DNA of 64,000 bases from HGM04593 sp045634365. Its GTDB lineage: Bacteria > Bacteroidota > Bacteroidia > Bacteroidales > Bacteroidaceae. This document shows positions 23,634 through 33,709 of the stretch, piece by piece. How positions within the stretch are numbered: the stretch's first letter is position 1; every line of letters begins with the position of its first letter. The DNA lies in the NCBI GenBank assembly GCA_045634365.1, contig JAZRAC010000067.1, positions 1 to 64,000 on the forward strand, written 5' to 3'. The notes under the pieces are model-generated. The model made no database searches. It saw nothing but the letters and a program-made list of their open reading frames with translations, and was not told where the DNA came from. The position numbers were made by a program, and so were the translations under genes.

Positions 23634-26600
23634 ATGAAAACATTAAAGAAAATCTGTTGTTTTGCAACCTTGTTGGTGCTCTCTCTTGTAGCGCATCCTC
23701 TCCACTCGCAAACTGTGGAAATATCACCTGTGCCGCAGGAAATTTCTTGGAGTGGCGAAACAGCCTTCTCGGCAGGCACCTCTTTTGTAATTACCGGTGA
23801 AGCTGATGCCGACGCCGATGCTGTTACTCTTTTTAAGGAGCATTTTTCAACGGGTGGCCTGCTGCCCGTGATTATAGGCGAGCGTGGCGATGCTGCCGTT
23901 GCTGCATACGAATCCCTTATCCCCGAAGAGACCGAAGGTTACTATCTGTCGGTGAGCAGCGATAAGGTGATTATTGCCGGTAACGACGGTGCCGGAACCT
24001 TCTACGGAGTGCAATCTTTTATTCAGATAGCAACGCAGCCCAATGTGATGGCTGTTACTGTTACCGACTATCCCAGCATCCCCTATCGTGGCCTTGTCGA
24101 GGGATACTATGGTAACCCTTACAGCGAGGCCGACCGTATGAGCCTCTTCGAAATGTTCGGCCGCCAAAAGATGAATATCTACATCTACGGCCCCAAAGAC
24201 GATGTTTATCATCGCGGTCAGTGGCGAGAGAATTATCCCGCCGACCAAGCTGAAAAGATACGCTCCTATGTGAGTGCCGCCAAGGCCAATAAGGTCGATT
24301 TTGTGTGGGCCATTCACCCGGGCGAGAATATCCAATGGAACAAGGCCGACAGTGTGAACGTAGTGAATAAGTTAAAGTCTATGTACGACCTTGGTGTACG
24401 CACCTTTGCAGTCTTCTTCGACGATGTTTGGGGCGGCGAGGGCACACGCGGCGACAAGCAGGCCCAGCTTCTGAACTACATTACCGACGAACTTGCCAAG
24501 GCCTACGACGATGTTAATCCCCTTATCCTCTGTCCCACACAATACAACAGAGGATGGAGCAGCGGCGACTACCTCGCAACCCTCGGTACCACAATGTACC
24601 CCGAAGTGCGCATAATGTGGACAGGAAACTCGGTGGTAGATATGATTAACAAGGGAGATATGCAGTGGATAAACACACAGATAAGCCGCAAGGCATTCAT
24701 CTGGCTCAACTATCCTGTAAACGACTACTGCATTAACCATCTGCTTATGGGCCCCACATACGGCAACGACCTTAACATTGCCAATATGCTGTCGGGCTTC
24801 ACATCCAACCCTATGGAGTATGCCGAGGCCTCGAAACTCTCACTTTTCAGCATAGGTGATTATTGCTGGAATATGCCCGCCTACGATGCCGATGCCTCTT
24901 GGGAGAATGCCATCGAGTATCTTATGCCCGAGAATACTGCCGATTTTCGTTTCTTCTGCGAGAATAATGTAGACCTTGGCGTTACCGTACACGGGCTGCG
25001 ACGCACCAATGAGTCGCCCGAATTTGTTACCGCCAAGAGCCTCTACGATGCAAAAATGCAGGTGGGCGACAAGGCTGCTGCCTATGCGGCCGTGGGCGAG
25101 CAGTTCGAGAAGTTTGTCTCTTCGTCCGACAATCTTCTTGCAAGCAGCGAGGCACCCGCACTCATAGCTGAAATTACCCCCTGGTTGCAGTGTATGAAAT
25201 ATACAGGCCTTAAAGGTCGTTCACTTGTGGAGATGCAGAATGCTCTTTTGTGCGAAAATCCCGACAGCTTCATAAACAGCTATCTGCGCTACAAGGAGTA
25301 CGACGAACTGCAAGCAGCCTTGCGCTCGCGCGACTTTGAGGGGACAATAAAGCTCGCAACACCCGTGGTTGCAACCGTTCACGTGGAGCCCTTTATAAAG
25401 AACACATTGGGCGAGCTTGTTGCAGAATATAAGGAGAAAAACGACTATCGCACCGATGTATTCCCCGCACAGGTGATAGAGAATGGTACCTATTATATAA
25501 TGTATAATGGCAAATATCTCACCAACAGCACTCCCAATACTGCAAGCAGTGTACCGCAATTCCTTGCTGCAAAAGACGATGTTCGTCCGCAGAAACAAGA
25601 GTGGAAAATATCTATCGACCCGTCGACCGGCCGCTACAAGATAATAAATCTCGAAGATAACCGCTACCTCAACGAGAATGGAGTCTTCACCGTGAGCGAA
25701 TCGACCAACCCCTACGACCCCGCTTGGCACACTTACGAGATTTTGCGCTTGGCCAACGGCAAGTATGCAGTGCAGAATGGTGGCAGTGCAGGCGACAAAT
25801 TCTGGACCTCAAACGGCTCGCGTGTGGAGAAGAGCTCTTCGAGCGAGTATGTTCCATCGAACTTTATATTCGACATTGTACCCATAAGCGGCGAGGATAG
25901 CTTCGAGAAGATAGACGCCGAAGGAGTATATTACATTCTCGATGGCGATAAATACCTGACCAACGGCAATATCTCCGGTTCGGGTGGGCAGCCCACATTC
26001 CAAGCTGTGGCAACGCCCGGCATTGCACAGGAGTGGCTCATCTTCCCCGATGCAAACGGAAAGCAGAACTACAAAATAACCAGCAACGCCGACGGTCGTT
26101 ACATAAACGAATATGGAGTATTCGGTACCAATCAATATTATAGCGATTGGAACACCTATCTTATCACCGTTCAAGATGGGCTCTACTCGCTGCGTTGGAC
26201 ACAGTCGGCAATAAAGAACGGCGTTAAATTCATTGTTTCCGATGGTAACAAGCTTGTCGAGCAGGCGATAAGCCACTCCGATAGCTACACGCTTAAAATC
26301 GTTAAGAAATATGTTGCTCCGCTTCCCGAGCCCGAAGTGAGCAAGGTTGCGGCTCCGCAGTACGATATTTACCGCATAGAGCATATTGCCACAGGAAAAT
26401 ATATCTCCAACGGCGATAATGTCGATAATGATGCAAGAATCATATATGCCACAGCCGACGAGAGCAGCGCAGGGCAGGAGTGGGCACTCTTCCCCACGGG
26501 AATAAAGGATGAATATATTTTTGTTAATCCCACGGCAAAGAAGGCTGTGGATATGGCACCCGGTGTTGGTTACCCTGTTCAGTGGAACGTTGAGCCTTAT

Positions 26601-29600
26601 AATGTGAATCAGGTGTTCCGTCTCTCGCAGGTAGAGCCCGATATTTATGTGCTGTTGAATGCAAGCAACACCGCCGAGTGCCTTGCTGTCGATGCATTGG
26701 GTGCTCCTGCTGTTACAAGCAGTGCCTCCGCTGCCGATACTCACTTCCGCTTTGTGGCAACCGGCGAGAAACTTGCGGCAGACTTTCCTATTGCCAATAA
26801 GAGTTTCGTGGTAAAGAGCGTCGATACAGGGCAGGTGTTGAGCGCGGCTGCTCACAGCACTCTCGATAGTTATCTCTATTCAAAAGACTACATAGTAGAT
26901 AAAGGGCAATGTTGGAAAATAACCAAAGGCAATAAAGCCTTTATTCTCACTTCCGCAGCTTATGGAATTTCGCTGGATATGGGCCTCTCCGGTGCTTGTA
27001 TCCCTTTGCTCTACACGACCAATAGCAGTAACGCCAACCAGAATATCTATTTCGAAGAGGTTGAGGGTGAGCAGGGTGTCTATCGTTTGTATGCTCTTAA
27101 AGATGGTACGAAATATTATCTGCAATCAATTGCCGACGATGCTTTTGCCACTACTACTGTTGCAACCGACTCCGGTACTAAGTTTGTAATAGCAATGTTG
27201 GAAAGTTCGCTTGGCAACGATTGGGAGAATCAAGAATTCTTCGAGGAGAACAAAGAGGCTGCTCACGCAACATTTATCCCCTATACTTCTGCCGCACTTA
27301 TGAAGAGTGATGCATTCTATAATACCCCGTGGCTCACTCCCGCGAATGCCGATTATTTGAGCCTTAACGGAGTGTGGAAATTTAATTTCGTGAGCGACCC
27401 CTCGGCGCGTCCCGGCGAGAGCGATTTTTGGGGCAACGAGGCCGATGTTTCCGCATGGGACAATATAGATGTTCCATCTTGTTGGGAGATGAAGGGTTAC
27501 GACCTTCCCCTCTATGTGAATGTTGAATATCCCTTCCTCAATAATCCTCCCTATATAGTAAATAAGGTGAATGGCGTTGGCAGCAACCCTGTTGGTTCTT
27601 ATCGTCGCACATTTACGCTTCCCGCAGGATGGGACGGCAAGAATGTCTTTCTGCACTTCGACGGTCTTTACAGCGCAGCCTATGTGTGGGTAAACGGCCA
27701 ATATGTTGGTTACACACAGGGCGGTAACAACGACCACGAATTTGAGATAAGTTCCTATGTGCGCGCGGGCGAGAATAATGTGAGCGTGCAGGTGCTTCGT
27801 TGGAGCGACGCTTCGTATCTCGAAGGGCAGGATATGTTCCATATGAGCGGATTGCATCGCGATGTTTATATGTATGCAACGCCAAAGACTTTCGTGCGCG
27901 ACCACTATATAACCGCTGAGCTTGGCGACGACTACACAAGCGGCACAATGAGTGTGGCTGTCGAGATTGATAATCGCGGCGGAGTAGCAGCCGAAAAGAG
28001 AGTGGAAGTGCAGTTGCTCTCTCCCTCGGACGAGATTGTTGCAACCGGCATTGCCGAGTTTGAGCTTGCCGCAGGAGTAACATCGGCAACCTCTGCAATA
28101 ACCTTCGACAATCTCACAGCGTTGCTCCCTTGGACAGCCGAAACGCCCAATCTCTACACAGTGGTTATTGCGCAAAAGGGTGCAACAGGTGCCGAAGAGA
28201 TGGTATTCTCTACAAAATTTGGCTTCCGCGAGGTTGAGATAAACAACGGCGTTGTGCTTGTGAACGGCGAGAGAGTATTCTTCAAGGGTGCAAATACACA
28301 GGATACACACCCTCTCACCGGTCGCACGATAGATGTTGAGACGATGCTTAAAGATGTTGTGATGATGAAGCAGAGCAATATGAATATTGTGCGCACAAGT
28401 CACTATCCTCGTCAGGCAAAGATGTATGCAATGTTCGACTATTATGGTCTTTACTGTATGGATGAGGCCGACATTGAGTGCCACAAAAGTTGGGACGACC
28501 ACAAGAAAAACAGTATATCTAACGACCCCACTTGGCGCGCGCAATATGTCGACCGCACCGTGCGTATGGTCTACCGCGACCGCAACCACCCCTCGGTACT
28601 CTTCTGGTCGTTGGCCAACGAGTCGGGCGTGGGTGTTAACTTCAACTCCACATACGCGTCTACACGCCTTCTCGACTCTCGCCCCATCCACTATGAGGGT
28701 TACTCGGCCGATAATTCTGCCGCTAATACAGATATGCACTCAAAAATGTACCCCAACCTTGCCTATGTGCGTACAAATGCCAATAACAGCATAGGCGGCG
28801 AGCCCTTCTTTATGTGTGAGTATGCTCACGCAATGGGTAACGGAGTTGGTAACTTGCAGGAGTATTGGGATATTATGGAGAGCAGCAAATATGGTATTGG
28901 CGGTTGCATCTGGGATTGGGTGGACCAATCTATTTACGACCCGCAGGCAATAAAGAGTGGCGAACTTACCGTTAACGGCTTCCCAAAATATATGTCGGGT
29001 TACGACTTTCCCGGCCCTCATCAGGGTAACTTCTTGAACAACGGCCTTGTTACTGCCGACCGTGCTTGGAGTGCAAAGCTCACCGAGGTTAAGAAGGTCT
29101 ATCAGTATGCTGCATTCACATTCGATGCATCCACTGCAACCCTCACCGTGAAGAATAAGTATAACTTTACCAATCTCAATGCATTCTCTTTGCGCTACTC
29201 GTTGTTGTGCGATGGTAAGGTGGTGGCAAGCGATGTTCAGGCAATGCCTTTGACTGCTCCGGGTGAGGTTGCTGCAATGCAACTCTCTTTACCCTCGGCC
29301 TATGAGCCCGCATCGGAGTATCTGCTTAATGTGGAACTTGTGAAAAAAGATGCTGAGCCTTGGTGCGAGAGTGGTTACGCCGTGGCTGCCGAGCAGTTTG
29401 TTGTTCAGGAGCGTGCATCCCTTGCTGTGCTTGTCGCAACAGAGGAGGATGATGAACTTACCCTCACTGCCGATGGCGGTTACACAGTGGCTAACAATAA
29501 TATCCGTTTCGCGGTAGATGCCGATGGCTTTGTAACCGAGTGGGTAGCCAACGATGTTCAGGTGCTTGCCGATGGTGGAAATAATCCTGTTTACAGCAAT

Positions 29601-30545
29601 ATTCGTTGGATTGAGAATGAGAGCCCCTATGGCGAGCATAAATTCGGCGATACAACAACTTACATAAATTCTGCTACCGTTACAGCCACAATGGCTGCCG
29701 ACAACAACAGTTGCGTGGTTGTGGTAGATGCATCGCACGATAAGTGCCCCTACAAGATAACCTATACAATATACGCAAGCGGAGTAGTGGATATGAAGGT
29801 CGACTATACTCCTGCAACCTCTTTGCGCCGTATAGGATTGGATGTAATCTTCCCTGCCGGTTACGAGAATGTGACTTACTATGCAAAGGGACCGTGGGAG
29901 AATTATATCGACCGTCAGCGTGGTTCTTTCCTTGGTCGTTACACAACCACCATCGACGATATGTTCGAAATGTATCCCCACCCGCAGTCTATGGGTAACC
30001 GTATGGCGTTGCGTGAACTCAACCTCGTGAATCCCGAAAATAATAACAGTATAAAGATAGAGACCGAGGGTGAGGTTTCATTCTCGCTGTCGCACTACAA
30101 TCAGAAGCAATATCTTGTTCCGGTTCTTCACCCGTGGGACCTTGTCAAGGACGATGTTGTTTATGCAACCTTCGATTATATGCAGCGTGGATTGGGTAAC
30201 GGCAGTTGCGGTCCGGGTACCGAGAGTATGTATCACTGCCCCAGTGGCTCAACATACAGCCATACACTGCGTGTGAGCACTGTGAACGGCCTTGAAACAG
30301 GTATTGAAGAGATTGGCGTTGATGCTTGCATTGTCGGCTACGATGCTGCTTCGTCGAGCCTTACACTCGCTAATATTGCCGATGGTGCCAAGGTAACCGT
30401 GCTTAATATGGGTGGTGTTGCCGTTGGTAAGGCTGTATGCTCGGGCGGTGCTGTTGTTTCGCTTGCCGATTGCCCCACAGGTTCATACATTGCTGTTATT
30501 GAGTGCGAAGGCAAGGTGCGTGTGCACAAGTTCCTGAAACGATAA
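23634..30545 (+). CDS. GH84 beta-N-acetylglucosaminidase fused to GH2 beta-galactosidase, 2303 aa
   Basis: A single reading frame with two enzymes. The signal peptide covers about 1-26 (ends HPLHSQ). A GH20b-like domain (about 28-145) leads into the GH84 barrel (about 150-470): YRGLVEGYYGNPYS and the catalytic pair Asp263-Asp264 in VFFDDVWGGEG. Four ricin-like repeats of about 145 residues follow, starting near 620, 764, 910 and 1058, each with QEW/QCWKI-type motifs. A full GH2 enzyme spans about 1200-2220: LNGVWKFNF, acid/base Glu1663 in WSLANESG and nucleophile Glu1729 in MCEYAHAMGNG. The last 70 residues form a type IX sorting domain. Start 23634 is chosen because the signal peptide begins there. 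It probably trims Gal and GlcNAc from host glycans at the cell surface or outside. Confidence 0.92.
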   Translation: MKTLKKICCFATLLVLSLVAHPLHSQTVEISPVPQEISWSGETAFSAGTSFVITGEADADADAVTLFKEHFSTGGLLPVIIGERGDAAVAAYESLIPEETEGYYLSVSSDKVIIAGNDGAGTFYGVQSFIQIATQPNVMAVTVTDYPSIPYRGLVEGYYGNPYSEADRMSLFEMFGRQKMNIYIYGPKDDVYHRGQWRENYPADQAEKIRSYVSAAKANKVDFVWAIHPGENIQWNKADSVNVVNKLKSMYDLGVRTFAVFFDDVWGGEGTRGDKQAQLLNYITDELAKAYDDVNPLILCPTQYNRGWSSGDYLATLGTTMYPEVRIMWTGNSVVDMINKGDMQWINTQISRKAFIWLNYPVNDYCINHLLMGPTYGNDLNIANMLSGFTSNPMEYAEASKLSLFSIGDYCWNMPAYDADASWENAIEYLMPENTADFRFFCENNVDLGVTVHGLRRTNESPEFVTAKSLYDAKMQVGDKAAAYAAVGEQFEKFVSSSDNLLASSEAPALIAEITPWLQCMKYTGLKGRSLVEMQNALLCENPDSFINSYLRYKEYDELQAALRSRDFEGTIKLATPVVATVHVEPFIKNTLGELVAEYKEKNDYRTDVFPAQVIENGTYYIMYNGKYLTNSTPNTASSVPQFLAAKDDVRPQKQEWKISIDPSTGRYKIINLEDNRYLNENGVFTVSESTNPYDPAWHTYEILRLANGKYAVQNGGSAGDKFWTSNGSRVEKSSSSEYVPSNFIFDIVPISGEDSFEKIDAEGVYYILDGDKYLTNGNISGSGGQPTFQAVATPGIAQEWLIFPDANGKQNYKITSNADGRYINEYGVFGTNQYYSDWNTYLITVQDGLYSLRWTQSAIKNGVKFIVSDGNKLVEQAISHSDSYTLKIVKKYVAPLPEPEVSKVAAPQYDIYRIEHIATGKYISNGDNVDNDARIIYATADESSAGQEWALFPTGIKDEYIFVNPTAKKAVDMAPGVGYPVQWNVEPYNVNQVFRLSQVEPDIYVLLNASNTAECLAVDALGAPAVTSSASAADTHFRFVATGEKLAADFPIANKSFVVKSVDTGQVLSAAAHSTLDSYLYSKDYIVDKGQCWKITKGNKAFILTSAAYGISLDMGLSGACIPLLYTTNSSNANQNIYFEEVEGEQGVYRLYALKDGTKYYLQSIADDAFATTTVATDSGTKFVIAMLESSLGNDWENQEFFEENKEAAHATFIPYTSAALMKSDAFYNTPWLTPANADYLSLNGVWKFNFVSDPSARPGESDFWGNEADVSAWDNIDVPSCWEMKGYDLPLYVNVEYPFLNNPPYIVNKVNGVGSNPVGSYRRTFTLPAGWDGKNVFLHFDGLYSAAYVWVNGQYVGYTQGGNNDHEFEISSYVRAGENNVSVQVLRWSDASYLEGQDMFHMSGLHRDVYMYATPKTFVRDHYITAELGDDYTSGTMSVAVEIDNRGGVAAEKRVEVQLLSPSDEIVATGIAEFELAAGVTSATSAITFDNLTALLPWTAETPNLYTVVIAQKGATGAEEMVFSTKFGFREVEINNGVVLVNGERVFFKGANTQDTHPLTGRTIDVETMLKDVVMMKQSNMNIVRTSHYPRQAKMYAMFDYYGLYCMDEADIECHKSWDDHKKNSISNDPTWRAQYVDRTVRMVYRDRNHPSVLFWSLANESGVGVNFNSTYASTRLLDSRPIHYEGYSADNSAANTDMHSKMYPNLAYVRTNANNSIGGEPFFMCEYAHAMGNGVGNLQEYWDIMESSKYGIGGCIWDWVDQSIYDPQAIKSGELTVNGFPKYMSGYDFPGPHQGNFLNNGLVTADRAWSAKLTEVKKVYQYAAFTFDASTATLTVKNKYNFTNLNAFSLRYSLLCDGKVVASDVQAMPLTAPGEVAAMQLSLPSAYEPASEYLLNVELVKKDAEPWCESGYAVAAEQFVVQERASLAVLVATEEDDELTLTADGGYTVANNNIRFAVDADGFVTEWVANDVQVLADGGNNPVYSNIRWIENESPYGEHKFGDTTTYINSATVTATMAADNNSCVVVVDASHDKCPYKITYTIYASGVVDMKVDYTPATSLRRIGLDVIFPAGYENVTYYAKGPWENYIDRQRGSFLGRYTTTIDDMFEMYPHPQSMGNRMALRELNLVNPENNNSIKIETEGEVSFSLSHYNQKQYLVPVLHPWDLVKDDVVYATFDYMQRGLGNGSCGPGTESMYHCPSGSTYSHTLRVSTVNGLETGIEEIGVDACIVGYDAASSSLTLANIADGAKVTVLNMGGVAVGKAVCSGGAVVSLADCPTGSYIAVIECEGKVRVHKFLKR

Positions 30546-30557
30546 TCACTCTTACAA

Positions 30558-30583
30558 TCTACATTCCCTTGTGGGGAGTGTAG
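30558..30583. terminator. First of two tandem hairpins after the GH84-GH2 gene
   Basis: An 11-bp stem with one G-T pair (30558-30568 with 30573-30583) lies 13 bp after the stop codon. Confidence 0.45.
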
Positions 30584-30589
30584 ATGATA

Positions 30590-30635
30590 AAAAACCAATC
30601 GGCAGAAACAATTTCGTTTCTGCCGATTGGTTTTT
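30590..30635. terminator. Two-way intrinsic terminator
   Basis: A 20-bp perfect stem (30590-30609 with 30616-30635) with A-run and T-run at its ends serves both the plus-strand glycosidase gene and the converging korB. Confidence 0.85.
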
Positions 30636-30656
30636 ATATAGTCGGTAAATTCTTCT

Positions 30657-31661
30657 TTACTTTATCTCCCAAGTGTCGTTTGTCTCCAATAATTCGGTGA
30701 AGGTGTGATACTTTTTCTGTGTCTTAACCTCCTCCACTTGTGCGTGTACCGCATCGTTGTAAGTGGGAGCCTCAACATCGCGTATAATACCGAGAGCAAT
30801 GGGAAAATCGGGGCCCTCCATAAGGGCGAGCTTCAAGTGCAGGGTGGTGTCCTTGCAGTGAGCATCGTGAACAAGAATGTCATTTTCGGTAATTCCATTC
30901 TCGCCAATTTTCACCACTTTAAGTCCGAATCCTTCCTGCATAAGGCCATATTCGCGGTTCTCTCCGAAAATCATAGGCTTGCCGTGCTCCAAATATATGG
31001 CGTTCTTTGCGCGGCCCTCCTTTGTGTATATGCTGTCGTGAGTGCCATTGTTGAAGATTATACAATTCTGCAACACCTCCACAACCGATGCACCCTTATG
31101 CTGCGCAGCAGCTTTCAGGCAGGCAACGGTGGGCTGCATATCTGTTGCCACGCAACGTGCAAAGAACTGTCCGCGTGCGCCGAAGCATAGCTCTGCGGGG
31201 CGGAAGGGGTCTTCCACCGTGCCGTAGGGCGAGGACTTGCTCACAAAGCCTCTTGCCGAAGTTGGCGAGTACTGTCCCTTTGTAAGGCCGTATATACGGT
31301 TGTTGAGCAGAATCATATTAAGGTCGATGTTACGACGCACGGCGTGAATAAAGTGGTTACCACCGATGGCAAGGCCGTCGCCGTCGCCCGAGATTTGCCA
31401 CACTGTAAGGTTGGGGTTGGCAACCTTTGCGCCTGTGGCTATGGCTGCTGCACGCCCGTGTATAGTGTGGAATCCGTATGTATTCATATAGTAGGGCAGA
31501 CGCGACGAGCATCCGATGCCCGAAATTACTGCAATATTGTGGGGCGCAACACCAATCTCGCTCATAGCTTTGTGCAAAGCTCCCAAGAATGAGTGGTCGC
31601 CGCAACCGGGGCACCAACGGGGCTGCCCGAACTTATAGTCTTGTGCTGTGTATTCGCTCAT
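30657..31661 (-). CDS. korB: 2-oxoglutarate:ferredoxin oxidoreductase, beta subunit, 334 aa
   Basis: Thiamine-diphosphate-binding subunit of a 2-oxoacid:ferredoxin oxidoreductase, most like KorB. It has RWCPGCGDHSFL near the start, the TPP/Mg motif GDGDGLAIGGNHF, and LLNNRIYGLTKGQYSPTS. It starts 2 bp after korA, so the pair is one operon. It makes succinyl-CoA and reduced ferredoxin in the anaerobic branched TCA cycle, or runs in the reductive direction. Substrate choice between 2-oxoglutarate and other 2-oxoacids is by overall resemblance only. Confidence 0.9.
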   Translation of the reverse strand: MSEYTAQDYKFGQPRWCPGCGDHSFLGALHKAMSEIGVAPHNIAVISGIGCSSRLPYYMNTYGFHTIHGRAAAIATGAKVANPNLTVWQISGDGDGLAIGGNHFIHAVRRNIDLNMILLNNRIYGLTKGQYSPTSARGFVSKSSPYGTVEDPFRPAELCFGARGQFFARCVATDMQPTVACLKAAAQHKGASVVEVLQNCIIFNNGTHDSIYTKEGRAKNAIYLEHGKPMIFGENREYGLMQEGFGLKVVKIGENGITENDILVHDAHCKDTTLHLKLALMEGPDFPIALGIIRDVEAPTYNDAVHAQVEEVKTQKKYHTFTELLETNDTWEIK

Positions 31662-31663
31662 TG

Positions 31664-33523
31664 TTATTCCTCCATTATTTTAGTAAATGCCTCAACCAAT
31701 GTTGCAATGGCAAACGGTTGGCCCTTTACTTCGTTATACTGATGCAGCTTTATACCCTCGACTTTTGTGCGCAGGTACGATGCAAATTGTCCCATATTCT
31801 GCTCGGCAACTACAATTTTTTTGTACTTGCGCAGTACCTCGGCGGTGTTGGCAGGGAGGGGATTTATGTAGTTGAAGTGGGCGAGTGCTGTTTTTTTGCC
31901 GGCTTTGTTCATAGCCTGCATCGCCTCGCACAGGTGACCGTATGTGCCACCGAAGCCCACGATGAGCAGGTCGGCATTCTCGTCGCCCTCCACTTGCAGT
32001 GCGGGAATGTAGTTGGCTATCTTTGCAACCTTTTCGGCACGTTTCTCAACCATATTGTGGTGGTTGTCGGGGTCGTTGGAGATTGCTCCTGTTGCCGCGC
32101 TCTTTTCCAATCCTCCGATGCGGTGCATAAAGCCCTCGGTGCCGGGAACGGCCCAATAGCGAACATCATTCTCGGGGTTACGCTTGTAGGGTGTCCACCC
32201 CTCCTTCATTTCGGGAGTAACGTAGGGAGGCACAATCGCGGGGTATTCTGCTATATTGGGGAGCTTCCACGCTGCCGAGCCATTGGCGATGAATGCGTCG
32301 GTGAGCAGAATGACGGGTGTCATATGCTCAACGGCTATTTTACAGGCACTGTATGCTGCGTCGAAGCAATCGGTGGGCGAGCTTGCTGCAATCACGGGGA
32401 TAGGGCTCTCGCCGTTGCGCCCGTAAAGAGCTTGCAGAAGGTCGGTCTGCTCCGATTTTGTGGGAAGGCCGGTAGAGGGGCCGCCACGCTGTACATTTAT
32501 AATTACAAGGGGAAGCTCGGTTATGACAGCAAGGTTTATTGCCTCGCTCTTCAAGCATACTCCGGGGCCGCTGGTGCTTGTGCAGGCAAGTGCTCCTGCG
32601 TATGCTGCACCCACTGCCGATGCACAACCGGCAATTTCATCTTCGGCCTGCATTGTAACAACGCCGAGCGACTTGTGCTTCGCAAGTTCGTGCAGAATGT
32701 CGGTCGCGGGGGTTATAGGGTAGGAACCGAGAAAAAGGTTCATTTTGGCCATCTCGGCTGCTGCCATAAGACCGTATGCAGTAGCTTTGTTGCCGTTGAT
32801 GTCCATATATTTGCCCTTCTCTTTCTCACCCTTGCTCTCACTCTCTATGCTGTATGTGTGCGAAATTGATGCGTGGGTGTTGTGTCCCATATTGTATCCT
32901 GCGTGCAAGGCTTTTATGTTGGCCTCGGCAATTTCAGGCTTTTTGGCAAATTTGGTGCGCAACATATTCTCGGCAATAGAGAGGTCGCGGTCGAAGAGCC
33001 AGCATACAAGGCCCAATGCGAGCATATTCTTGCAACGCACGATGCTCTTGTTGTCGAGCCCGCTATCTTTCAGCGTCTCCTGACACATAGATGTGATGGG
33101 GCAGGGCACAACCTCGCAGGTAATCCCAAGCTCTTTTATAGGGTCGTCGGTCTTGAATTCCGCTTTTTGAAGGTCCTTCTCGGTAAACGAGTCGGTATCT
33201 ATGATTATTGCGCCTGTGGGCTTGCAATATTTATGCTGTGTTTTTAGCGCGGCGGGGTTCATTGCAACCAATATGTCGCATTTGTCGCCGGGGGTTAATA
33301 CCTTGTCGGCGCCGACGTGCACCTGAAAGCCCGAAACTCCGGTGAGTACACCTTGCGGGGCGCGAATGTCGGCGGGATAATCGGGAAAGGTACAAATGTC
33401 GTTACCTACCGTAGCCGATATTGTTGAAAAAATATTACCGGCCAACTGCATTCCGTCGCCCGAATCTCCGGAGAAACGTACTATCACGCGGTCCAGTTTT
33501 TGTATATTCTTATTTTCTGCCAT
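31664..33523 (-). CDS. korA: 2-oxoglutarate:ferredoxin oxidoreductase, alpha subunit (gamma-alpha fusion), 619 aa
   Basis: N-terminal gamma-type domain (about 1-195) with VRFSGDSGDGMQLAGN, fused to the pyrimidine-binding alpha domain (about 240-619) with GLMAAAEMAKMNLFLGSYP, MQAEDEIAG and ASGPGVCLKSEAI. This fused arrangement is usual for KorA of Bacteroidales. It is first in a two-gene operon with korB. The 186-bp upstream region is AT-rich and separates it from a divergently unrelated TolC gene on the same strand. Confidence 0.9.
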   Translation of the reverse strand: MAENKNIQKLDRVIVRFSGDSGDGMQLAGNIFSTISATVGNDICTFPDYPADIRAPQGVLTGVSGFQVHVGADKVLTPGDKCDILVAMNPAALKTQHKYCKPTGAIIIDTDSFTEKDLQKAEFKTDDPIKELGITCEVVPCPITSMCQETLKDSGLDNKSIVRCKNMLALGLVCWLFDRDLSIAENMLRTKFAKKPEIAEANIKALHAGYNMGHNTHASISHTYSIESESKGEKEKGKYMDINGNKATAYGLMAAAEMAKMNLFLGSYPITPATDILHELAKHKSLGVVTMQAEDEIAGCASAVGAAYAGALACTSTSGPGVCLKSEAINLAVITELPLVIINVQRGGPSTGLPTKSEQTDLLQALYGRNGESPIPVIAASSPTDCFDAAYSACKIAVEHMTPVILLTDAFIANGSAAWKLPNIAEYPAIVPPYVTPEMKEGWTPYKRNPENDVRYWAVPGTEGFMHRIGGLEKSAATGAISNDPDNHHNMVEKRAEKVAKIANYIPALQVEGDENADLLIVGFGGTYGHLCEAMQAMNKAGKKTALAHFNYINPLPANTAEVLRKYKKIVVAEQNMGQFASYLRTKVEGIKLHQYNEVKGQPFAIATLVEAFTKIMEE

Positions 33524-33709
33524 TTATTATGGATTTTTGGTTTTTAAAATTTGTAACTGCAAAGTTCGTAAACATTTGTCAAACGAGGAAATATTTTAGC
33601 AATAACTTTACTCTTAAATACAAAAATATTGCATATAGATGCATTCTTTTGGTAATTTATACACAAAGTAGTATATATATGCAATATTTGTGCTCGTAGC
33701 ACTGGACTG

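Noticed and set aside
25809..26855. 348-codon antisense frame in the lectin region
   Set aside because: Same reason; no start context or family resemblance.
27126..28739. 537-codon open frame antisense to the GH2 part
   Set aside because: Shadow of a conserved coding region; the sense frame has catalytic motifs, the antisense frame has no recognisable domain and is rich in Cys, His and Ile from complementary codons.
31589..32869. 426-codon plus-strand frame over korA
   Set aside because: Antisense to KorA, which carries strong family motifs; the antisense product is Cys-rich and unlike any family.
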